DNA of 61,348 nt from JAFEDN01 sp963697455 (lineage in GTDB: Bacteria; Pseudomonadota; Gammaproteobacteria; Coxiellales; Coxiellaceae). The position numbers and the translations under genes are program-made. The DNA lies in assembly GCA_963697455.1 (NCBI GenBank), contig CAVOOI010000008.1:1-61348 (forward strand). Reading direction: 5' to 3'. Below, piece after piece: positions 55,119 to 61,348 of this stretch (position 1 is the first letter of the stretch; the number at the start of each line of letters is the position of its first letter). The notes beneath the pieces are model-generated. The model searched no databases and was not told where the DNA came from. It worked only from the letters and a program-made list of their open reading frames with translations.

Positions 55119-55660
55119 AAGGCCCTCCTGGTATTCTGGTTGAAGGAACCACAACACCAACGCGCACCGGCCTAGGGGACCCAGCCCAATAGCGCGTTGG
55201 CGCATGGACTGGAAGGTCTTTACGAAGAAGGCTACACCTATTTTTTGATCCACTGACCTGAATGCTCCTGCTGCTCCCTGAACCGCCGACCTGACCAAAC
55301 AGGCAGGCGTCATCGCTCCCGGATGGCGAACACCAAACAGTGAGGGAATTTTGTTCAATAGGAATACAACCTGGAATCTTCAGGCAAAGATTTAAAAAAG
55401 ATGAGATTTCGTATAAACTGCAAACAGCCATGTTAACTTCTCGTTAAGCTAATGTGGTTAGTGCCGGTTCAGGTGTTAGAGCACCTGGCCGACACGCCTA
55501 TTATCGTCTCAGCGCTGTACATAAAGCAATACTTGAGCGGGAAAAATTTTTTCACAAAAAAATTTGACAGCCTAGTACCAGTACCAGATTAATATGACGC
55601 AAATCATCTATCACTCAGTAAAGTATCTAATAATTTTTAGACCTTAATAATCATTTTTTA
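55119..55660 (-). other. Gene-poor, GC-rich leader upstream of the histidine kinase
   Basis: The first 220 bases are clearly more GC-rich than the surroundings. The minus strand is open for 140 codons (55431 to 55009), reading IPIEQNSLTVWCSPSGSDDA, then CLFGQVGGSGSSRSIQVSG and RKDLPVHAPTRYWAGSPRP. The frame runs over the kinase start and so may be non-coding. CAGGTG...CACCTG near 55470 forms a hairpin. It may be a repeat family; the function is not identified. Confidence 0.35.
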
Positions 55661-55679
55661 TTACATAGAGTCGCTGTAG

Positions 55680-55828
55680 CCCCGTCAAGGATGGGCGATT
55701 CTGTTTTGATCTGCGCTCGGTTTTTGAACGACAGGTTGCGGGTTCTACAGCGTGCTAAATTCAATCGCAAACCGATCACTAGCAGATCAAAACAGATCGG
55801 CCACCCGCAGGGTTTATCCTTGACGGGG
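55680..55828. repeat. Three-tier nested inverted repeat (about 150 bp cruciform)
   Basis: Outer arms CCCCGTCAAGGAT (55680-55692) and ATCCTTGACGGGG (55816-55828), middle arms TCTGTTTTGATCTGC (55700-55714) and GCAGATCAAAACAGA (55782-55796), and inner CGGTTT/AAACCG (55718-55723, 55769-55774) are all exact and nested. The short overlapping ORFs on both strands are a by-product of this symmetry. It resembles mobilisation-region palindromes or a non-autonomous element. Confidence 0.7.
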
Positions 55829-55856
55829 TGGAAGCGACAATACCCTAGTGATGCAG

Positions 55857-55881
55857 GTTTGGCAGCCCAGCGCTGCCAAAC
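55857..55881. repeat. Strong 10-bp hairpin beside the nested repeat
   Basis: GTTTGGCAGC (55857-55866) and GCTGCCAAAC (55872-55881) pair perfectly around the loop CCAGC. It is followed by a G-run segment (GCAAGGGGGTTTGGGGGACG) and a second hairpin, TCTGGC/GCCAGA, near 55940-55953. Such G-rich tracts next to hairpins occur near plasmid transfer origins; no nick site is proven. Confidence 0.6.
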
Positions 55882-56130
55882 TCTGCTACCCGGCGAGGGA
55901 TGCAAGGGGGTTTGGGGGACGGAACGGCCCCCATTTTATCTGGCGAAGCCAGAAAATCATCGCGAAGCGATACCCTCCCGGCACATCTAACTGCTTGGAA
56001 AAATAATTTATTTCTGAAAAATTCAACTGTGAAACCTACTGTGAGCAAAAAGTTGAATTTAATTTTTCAATTTTTATCGGTTTTTATAGTGTATTTCGTT
56101 TAAAATTATGGTACACTCTTTCTCATGTTC

Positions 56131-56406
56131 CTTCCCTGTCTGGATTAAAATGACAGGAAGACCGTGAAGCTGCGATGAGAGTCTCGGTCGCAATCTCCCC
56201 GGAGATTGTCGCAGCGTGCATACTCTTTATTGAGTATACACTCATCATTTGAATCAATCGTTCACATCTAAACAATTTGAACGATTGATTAATAACATCG
56301 GAAAAATTTCCTAGCCTATCTTGTAGGCAATGTTATTTTTTCAATCTTTGGATGTCCAATCATCAATATTATGATCAGGGCTATTTCATAACCCTGATAA
56401 TTTTTT
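56131..56406 (+). ncRNA. Candidate structured RNA: six consecutive hairpins ending in a terminator
   Basis: Helices in order are: CTTCCCTGTC/GACAGGAAG (56131-56160); GCTGCGA/TCGCAGC (56169-56215) enclosing AATCTCC/GGAGATT; GTGCATACTC/GAGTATACAC (56216-56241, one mismatch); a perfect 13-bp AATCAATCGTTCA/TGAACGATTGATT (56252-56290); AATAACAT/ATGTTATT (56291-56337) enclosing GGAAA/TTTCC and GCCTA/TAGGC as a three-way junction; and ATCAGGG-TAT/ATA-CCCTGAT (56374-56398) followed by T-rich sequence, a terminator. No ORF spans it. A structured RNA or an ssDNA-folding site are both possible. Strand is taken from the terminator. Confidence 0.5.
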
Positions 56407-56953
56407 GAAAACTCTTTTGATGTGCGCAAGTACAAAAAAAGAGGATTAGTTCATTCCTGTTTCTGGTGATTTCCGGAAATAGTCTTCACTTGGCGATTTT
56501 TTGAAGCGCATACGCGCCGAAAAAGATAGCTTCTCTGTCAAAACCTGAAAGAGATCTGCGCAAAAATTCAATGGCCATGCAGTCAAACAAATGATTTCAT
56601 GTCTTGAGAATATGTTTTCGTACGCGCTGAACCCCTGCCCTGCTCATTCACTGCCGTCTTGCTTAAGGGTTTCATTCATTCTGAATGAGGCAAGCGTTAA
56701 GATGGTGTACCTTGCTGTACATTGTCTGGTGAATTTAGCGTATGACAGAAAGGTTTCGTGCTGGCCGCGAAAAGCTCCCTTTCTGATTCAAAATCCCGAA
56801 TGGGATAAGTAGATCGGCGCATATTTGCGCCGCCGGTTTAATCACCGGACTTCTGCCGTGGCGGAAACGTCGTTGTAGGTAGTATCAGTCAACACTCACG
56901 TATGGCCGAATAATTTGAGCAAAAAAAATGGAATATAAAAATAAGGAGAAAAA
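56407..56953. other. Hairpin-rich non-coding leader of the truncated integrase
   Basis: Further perfect symmetries are ATTTCCGGAAAT (56469-56480); CTTGC...GCAAG around TCATTC/GAATGA (about 56663-56695); CGGCGCA/TGCGCCG (56815-56832); CCGGT/ACCGG (56833-56848); and TTCTGCC/GGCGGAA (56851-56866, one wobble). A 73-codon ORF at 56591-56812 lacks coding character. The last 60 bases hold AAGGAG before the integrase ATG. Confidence 0.45.
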
Positions 56954-57316
56954 ATGTCCTGGAACACTACTCTGAATGAAATACTGGAAAAACATAATAA
57001 AGCTGCCGCGCGTGGCGGTAAAGCAGTGGGCTTTGCTACGCAGTCAGCACGGCAAGAGACGCTATGGCGAGGATTTAAGGAACTTCATGCACTGAAATAT
57101 CACTTAAATGATGTTCATGAATTTAAAGAGCGGCATATCCGGGCATTAGCGAATACTTGGGAAGACCGAGGACTATCCGCATCGACAATTCAAAACCGTA
57201 TCAGCGTATTTCGGACTTTCGCGGAATGGATTGGTAAACGCGGGATGATTCTCGGCTCCGAGCATTACGTCAAAAATCCTGACAATGTCAAACGTCATGG
57301 CGTGCCTCAGCGCTAA
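56954..57316 (+). pseudogene. Integrase N-terminal domain truncated by the IS21-class insertion
   Basis: This 120-residue stump starts at an ATG behind AAGGAG and contains an N-terminal SAM-like DNA-binding domain: TLWRGFKELHALKYHLNDVH, then DRGLSASTIQNRISVFRTFAEWIG. This corresponds to the N-terminal part of plasmid/ICE-type phage integrases. The frame stops in the first bases of the insertion (CGC TAA at 57311-57316) and the catalytic domain is missing. The remainder should lie beyond 61345, outside the window. Confidence 0.75.
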
Positions 57317-57354
57317 ATGGAATTGACCCACTTCTGCTAATGAAAACTGACCCA
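57312..57354 (+). repeat. Left terminal repeats of the IS21-class element
   Basis: Two copies of the unit are seen: GCTAAATGGAATTGACCCAC and, 24 bases on, GCTAATGAAAACTGACCCAC. They match the inverted units at the right end and should be transposase-binding sites. The exact outer boundary is uncertain by a few bases. Confidence 0.75.
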
Positions 57355-57541
57355 CCTCATATTTTGAACAAATAAAATATCAGTAAAATATCAATATTAT
57401 TATGATATTTTATTCTGTGCCTGACGCTTCTGCATGAGCATGAAAATAAATTTCTCTATTGGCGCATGATCATCGTTTTTCTAACGGTAGCGGTTCAACA
57501 TTTCTGGTAATCAGCGGAAGATCACCAGAGAGGGAACCTCA

Positions 57542-58048
57542 ATGCAGCAGGTAGAAATTTGTTTATCTTGTCAACGTTCGTTTTTCATTCAGCATAATCC
57601 TTGCCAGCAATATTGTAGTCAGCCGGGCTGTCAAAAGAAGAGAAAGAATCAATGGCGTCAACGCAAACGCAGGCAGGACAGCGACTATCGCGATAATCAG
57701 CGGAAGGCTGATCAGAGTTGGCGGCAAAAAAACCCGGCGTATTGGCAACGCTATCGGTCGGCCCATCAGGACTATGTCGCTCACAACCGGGATCAACAAC
57801 GCCAGCGTGATCAACGGCGGCGCTTAAATGCCGCGCCGGCGACGCGTCGCCTTCTTGCAAAGAGCGACGCGTCACCCAATAATTCTCCTGTTCCATCAGG
57901 CACTTACGATCTCATCCCCCTTCCGGCGTCCGGTCTTGCAAAGAGCGACGCGTTACGCGTTAAAATTACTTTAATTTCAGCCGATTACGCTGGGGAACCC
58001 TGCTTGCAAAGAGACCACCTTATCGCCAACGGTGAAAGGGCCGTTTAA
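57542..58048 (+). CDS. Cys-rich, highly basic accessory protein of the IS21-class element
   Basis: This is a 168-residue protein. Cys7, Cys10, Cys21, Cys25 and Cys30 (CLSC, then CQQYCSQPGC) form a likely zinc site. Residues of about 31-105 are extremely rich in Arg, Lys and Gln with repeated YW/QRYRS-type segments, suggesting nucleic-acid binding along an extended helix. The tail contains the repeat LAKSDA twice, arising from a DNA direct repeat. It starts behind GAGGGA at 57542, is followed 9 bases later by the parB-like gene, and is part of the element. The function is unknown. Confidence 0.7.
   Translation: MQQVEICLSCQRSFFIQHNPCQQYCSQPGCQKKRKNQWRQRKRRQDSDYRDNQRKADQSWRQKNPAYWQRYRSAHQDYVAHNRDQQRQRDQRRRLNAAPATRRLLAKSDASPNNSPVPSGTYDLIPLPASGLAKSDALRVKITLISADYAGEPCLQRDHLIANGERAV
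57838..58013. repeat. Direct repeats and palindromes ahead of the parB-like gene
   Basis: TCTTGCAAAGAGCGACGCGT occurs exactly at 57853-57872 and 57934-57953, and the shorter CTTGCAAAGAG again at 58003-58013. A perfect 14-bp palindrome, GGCGACGCGTCGCC, lies at 57838-57851. All are within the 3' coding part of the Cys-rich gene, 45-220 bases before the ParB-like start. They are candidate binding sites for the ParB-like protein, which is inference. Confidence 0.6.
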
Positions 58049-58057
58049 GCTCGGGGC

Positions 58058-59101
58058 ATGGAAATCATCTCAACACCTATCGTCTCCGCGGCTCCTTCGG
58101 GAACTCCTTTCGAGGTGGAGTGGCATTGTCTGGATATGCGCTATCAGCATTTACGCCAGCGATCGCCGCAGACTCAGCGCCGGCTGATGCTGTCGATTTG
58201 CACGTATGGCTTATTGGTTCCCATTACAGTAATTGCAGCCGCGGAGGCGGTCAGTACCGTACCGAGGTGGACAGTGATCGATGGTTACATGCGCGCCCAG
58301 GCGACGCGTACTCTGGGAAAAGATACGATTGCCGCCCAGACTTGCGGACTACCGGCGGATGAAGCACTCCTGACGCTATATCGGACGCATCAATCCCGTC
58401 CGTGGGAGCCGTTGGAAGAAGCCACTTTACTGCAGGAACTGATGACGCATTATCAATATACTCAAGCCCAGTTAGCCGTGCGGTTCGGTAAAAGTGAGAC
58501 GTGGGTCTGTCATCGGTTACAACTCATCACTGAACTCCCGGAATTTGTGGCGGCAGCAGTTTATCAGGGCACTGTATCGCATTGGTCAGCCAGCCGGGTA
58601 TTGATTCCCTTTGCGCGCGCAAATGCCCATCACGCAAAAAAAATGATTGATTACCTGGCCACGCATCGGCATTCCAGCCGGGAAATACAGACCTTTTATG
58701 AGCACTATATGCAGTCTCGACCAAAAGTGCGTGAACAGATGATCGCTCAGCCTGCCCTGTTTTTTAAGGTCAAAGCAGCTTCTGCGGTAAAATCCGCCGC
58801 TCTATCACGCGATGAATTCCCGGAACAAATCTGGGAGCAACGACTTATGCGCGTCATTCAAGAGCTGAATGCATTAACGGTTCTTTTACCCCGTGTATTT
58901 TATCCCGAACAAACGCCCGGTGAACGCGAATATTTAGAACAGCGTCTGAATCAGGCGGTAGCTGCGATGGCGTCGTTACAACAATCACTACGGAGAATTC
59001 CCCATGCACAAACGTCCTATGGCGCAAACGGTACAACAGCTTCATCAAGCAGGCCAGAGCCTGCGAGAGATCAGCCGCTTATTGAAGCTATCGCGCAATA
59101 G
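58058..59101 (+). CDS. ParB-like protein carried by the IS21-class element
   Basis: This is a 347-residue protein. Residues of about 20-110 follow the ParB N-terminal plan, with PITVIAAAEAV...WTVIDGYMRAQATRTLG in place of the GERRxRA box, then RPWEPLEEATLLQELM. An HTH lies at about 130-165 (YTQAQLAVRFGKSETWVCHR, then LQLITELPEFV) as in ParB/KorB. The GERR box that binds CTP in true ParBs is altered (DGYMRA). The C-terminus is helical. It overlaps istA by 98 bases. A role in choosing targets or regulating transposition is inferred. Confidence 0.75.
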   Translation: MEIISTPIVSAAPSGTPFEVEWHCLDMRYQHLRQRSPQTQRRLMLSICTYGLLVPITVIAAAEAVSTVPRWTVIDGYMRAQATRTLGKDTIAAQTCGLPADEALLTLYRTHQSRPWEPLEEATLLQELMTHYQYTQAQLAVRFGKSETWVCHRLQLITELPEFVAAAVYQGTVSHWSASRVLIPFARANAHHAKKMIDYLATHRHSSREIQTFYEHYMQSRPKVREQMIAQPALFFKVKAASAVKSAALSRDEFPEQIWEQRLMRVIQELNALTVLLPRVFYPEQTPGEREYLEQRLNQAVAAMASLQQSLRRIPHAQTSYGANGTTASSSRPEPARDQPLIEAIAQ

Positions 59102-60387
59102 TGTGCGCAAACTGCTAAAAAAACCAGACGGCGATCACGAACCGGAACGGATTTACGCGCAGCACGAACCTTACTTACCGCTGATTGTTGCCCTGCTCAA
59201 CGAATGTGGCGGTAACCTGGTGCGCGTCCGTGAGCGATTAGCACAGGAACATCAACTGTCTTTGGCATACAGCACCCTGACTTATATCGTGCGCAAATAT
59301 CAGTTGTCGTCGCCGCCGACTCGCATGGGGGAATACGATTTTAAACCGGGAGAAGAAATGCAGCATGACACCTCTCCCCATACCATCATCCTCGGAGGCA
59401 AACCGGTCAAAGCACAATGCGCTGCTTTAGTGCTGGCGTTTAGCCGTCAGTTATTCATTCAATATTATCCCTGCTATACACGCTTTGAAGCCAAAATATT
59501 CCTGCAACAGGCGCTGTCATTTATGCAGGGCAGTTGTCGGCGTTGTGTGATTGATAATACCAGTGTGATTTTAGCGGCTGGCGCAGGCAGTCAGGCCGTG
59601 ATGTCGGCGGAGATGCAGTTTTTTAGCCGGTTTTTTGGTTTTGAATTTCTCGCTCACGCCGTGAATAATCCGAATCGAAAAGGACGCGTGGAGCGGTCAT
59701 TTTCTTATGTCGAAAATAATTTTTTAGCGGGACGGGTTTTCCAGGACTGGGAAGATCTGAACCAAAGCGCACTCCAGTGGTGTCAGACGGTCGCTAATGA
59801 AAAACTCAAGCGTTGCCTAGGCATGTCGCCGAAAACGGCTTATATCCAGGAGAAGCCTTTTTTATTGCCGTTGCCGGAGATACTCTTGCCGATCTATCAA
59901 CATGAACAACGTGTGGTCGATACACAAGGTTATATCAGTGTTGACACCAACCGTTATTCAGCGCCGGAAAATGTTATCGGTCGTGCGATCGATGTATACC
60001 GGTATCTCGACAAAATAGAAATGTATTATCAACACCGGCTCATCGCCAGCCATCCCGAGTAATAAGATCCGGGATAAACGCTGCCTCATTCCCGGTCATC
60101 ATCGACGCTCATACCGTCACCAAAATCATCGAACCGGCTGTGCCGCTGAAAAACAGTTACTGGGTCACAGCATTATTTTAGATGAATATATCACGCAACT
60201 AAAATCACATGTCCACGGTCGTGGCGTCTGGATGTTTAAGCGATTACTGTATTTAAAACAGTTGTATCCCGCTGAAGCGTTTATGATGGCGATTGAAAAA
60301 GCAGAGCAATATGGCCTTTATAATATGCCGCGTTTAGAAAAGCTTATCATTCGATGTGTCGCGGGAGAATTTTTTAACCTGTCCTGA
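59004..60387 (+). pseudogene. istA: IstA-type DDE transposase, 3' frameshift
   Basis: The open part (59004-60062, 352 residues) has an N-terminal HTH (QSLREISRLLKLSRNSVRKL) and an RNase H-like core with Asp122 (MQHDTSPHT), Asp184 (CVIDNTSV) and Glu230 (RKGRVERSFSYVENN). After two stops at 60060-60065 the frame resumes shifted: KIRDKRCLIPGHHRRSYRHQ, then HGRGVWMFKRLLYL, ending with a TGA at 60385-60387. The catalytic triad is retained, but the C-terminus that works with IstB is out of frame. Confidence 0.85.
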
Positions 60388-60402
60388 TAGGGAGAAAACA
60401 CG

Positions 60403-61124
60403 ATGTTACAACCACTGCAACAACTCATGGAACAACTGAAATTACGGGGCATGATGACCTGCCTGGAGCCGGTCATCTCACAAGTGCAGGAAGGAAAGAT
60501 CGCTGTTCAGGATGCGCTGCTTCAGTTACTGGAAGCCGAATCGCAAGACCGCCAGGCCAGAGCCTTAACCAACCGGATTAAAAGCGCTAAAATGCCGTGG
60601 AAATGGGCGTTAGACACGTTCCCTTTCAAACAGCAGCCCGGCGTGAGTAAAACCCAAATGCTGTCTTTAGGGAAACTGGATTTTATGAAGACGCATGAAA
60701 ATATTATTTTTATAGGCAAACCCGGTATGGGAAAAACCGGGTTGGCGATCAGCCTGTTACGTTTAGCGTTGATGCAGGGGTGTCGGGGACGTTTTTACAA
60801 TACACAGGATTTACTCAACGATCTCTACGCTTCTTTTAGCGGATCGAAGCACTTCCAATCTGCTCAGAACGATAGCCAGTTACGATATTTTAATTTTAGA
60901 TGAACTGGGATATTTAACATTAACGACCGAGCATATTAATATATTTTTTAAACTGATCGACATGCGTTATCAAAAGAAATCCACGATCATTACGACCAAC
61001 CTGGACTATCCGCAATGGTATGAGGTATTAACATAAAGATCTGGTGGATGCCATGCTGGATCACTTCCAACACTTCTGCATTACTGTCCGCATTGATGGA
61101 CCCAGTCTAAGAAAACCGGGATAA
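60403..61124 (+). pseudogene. istB: IstB-type AAA+ transposition helper, two frameshifts
   Basis: It starts MLQPLQQLMEQLKLRGMMTC and has Walker A GKPGMGKTGLA (about 105-115) and QGCRGRFYNTQDLLNDLYAS. The frame breaks near 60870 (one extra A), where the Walker B LILDELGYL is displaced. A second indel near 61032 follows SIITTN-like STIITTNLDYPQWYEVL. The end, QHFCITVRIDGPSLRKPG, stops at 61122-61124. IstB/MuB-type ATPases deliver the transposase to target DNA. This copy is inactive as read. Confidence 0.85.
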
Positions 61125-61302
61125 AACACCGGCAGATTTTCGTCCAGATTCACTCACATCCAAACGGGAAGACCAGCGGCCAGTCATCTGGCTGCTGGCC
61201 TAAGCACCACCCTTAACCACCCGAAAGAAACTACTATCTCTTTATTCCACTCTGTTTATCTCATCGTGGCCTGGACTCAAATTAATATCTCTGCGCACTC
61301 AC

Positions 61303-61345
61303 TGGGTCAATTTTTATTAGCAAAAGTGGATCAGTTTTTATTAGC
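61303..61345 (-). repeat. Right terminal repeats of the IS21-class element
   Basis: Read on the minus strand, two units follow each other: GCTAATAAAAACTGATCCAC and GCTAATAAAAATTGACCCA. They are inverted with respect to the left end and mostly identical. Three bases of flanking DNA remain in the window. Confidence 0.75.
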
Positions 61346-61348
61346 GCC

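Larger units (their letters stand above)
57312..61345 (+). mobile_element. IS21-class element with two accessory genes, both ends present
   Basis: Both ends carry two tandem copies of a GCTAA...TGAcCCA unit in inverted orientation (57312-57354 and 61303-61345), the multi-repeat terminus typical of IS21. AGCGC flanks both ends (57309-57313 and near 61343-61347) and may be the target duplication. Inside, in order, are a Cys-rich basic protein, a ParB-like protein, IstA (DDE transposase) and IstB (AAA+ helper). IstA and IstB are frameshifted, so this copy is probably dead. It interrupts an integrase gene. Confidence 0.8.

Noticed and set aside
55651..55990. Two overlapping ORFs (99 codons plus strand, 84 codons minus strand)
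   Set aside because: They lie on a nested inverted repeat, which opens frames on both strands. Neither shows a ribosome-binding site or motif.
56591..56812. 73-codon ORF before the truncated integrase
   Set aside because: It has no ribosome-binding site and no motif, and it overlaps several inverted repeats.
56131..56870. A CRISPR array or integron attC array
   Set aside because: The hairpins differ from each other in sequence and size, there are no identical repeats with regular spacers, and no conserved attC core sites were seen.
42440..61348. A second copy of the ssrA 3' end as attR
   Set aside because: Scanning for GGTTCAATTCCCGCC gave no match to the right of ssrA, so no right attachment site is annotated.

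Overview
The window looks like a chromosomal segment of a moderately AT-rich gammaproteobacterium, most plausibly an intracellular Legionellales/Coxiella-type organism. The evidence is: an AnkH-like ankyrin protein, a very large OTU-protease protein, a secreted acid-sphingomyelinase-like phosphoesterase, an sdhCDAB-sucABCD operon, lpxH/lepB/rnc/era/recO and smpB/ratA/rnfH/bamE/fur clusters of gammaproteobacterial type, and heavy insertion of mobile DNA. The genus assignment is inference.

Layout. 0-10.8 kb: an excisionase-type HTH fragment, a 780-residue multi-membrane protein, a 1452-residue OTU-protease protein, tRNA-Lys(CTT), a GacA/UvrY/LetA-type response regulator, and an AnkH-like protein paired with a lipoyl-domain lookalike that lacks the lipoylated lysine. 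10.8-13.5 kb: a secreted phosphoesterase, RhuM and a nuclease-like remnant. 13.5-22.9 kb: the TCA operon (sdhC, sdhD, sdhA, sdhB, sucA, sucB, sucC, sucD, leftwards). sucC and sucD are broken by at least twelve single-base indels while their protein sequence stays conserved. 23-41 kb: housekeeping genes (lpxH, pdxJ, recO with a homopolymer frameshift, era, rnc, lepB, lepA, OPT and MFS transporters, AI-2E exporter, coaX, fur, bamE, rnfH, ratA, smpB), plus a three-gene operon (FUSC, SnoaL, isochorismatase-like) facing a LysR regulator that is probably leaderless.

41.5-53.2 kb: an L,D-transpeptidase and tmRNA (predicted tag ANDGLALAAVAA), then an integrase directly downstream of ssrA. The accessory island behind it carries DUF6387, an HNH nuclease fused to a phage gp25-like domain, and a leftward SIR2-HerA-KTSC operon of anti-phage type. 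A NIF3-like gene and a satellite-type replication module follow (AlpA, CHC2 zinc finger, TOPRIM/DUF3631).

53.2-61.3 kb: a DUF3050 protein paired with a frameshifted PAS histidine kinase. About 1.8 kb of mostly non-coding, hairpin-dense DNA follows, including a candidate structured RNA ending in a terminator. It leads to an integrase gene cut off by an IS21-class element. That element carries two extra genes, a Cys-rich basic protein and a ParB-like protein, ahead of decayed istA/istB, and both its ends lie in the window.

How it works together. The core region supplies TCA flux, membrane biogenesis, translation quality control (smpB plus ssrA) and iron regulation (fur). The accessory parts supply host-interaction candidates (OTU, AnkH-like, phosphoesterase), phage defence (SIR2-HerA-KTSC, perhaps HNH-gp25) and mobility. 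Frameshifts occur in recO, sucC, sucD, the histidine kinase, istA and istB. They may mix real decay with sequence error, and this cannot be settled from the sequence alone.
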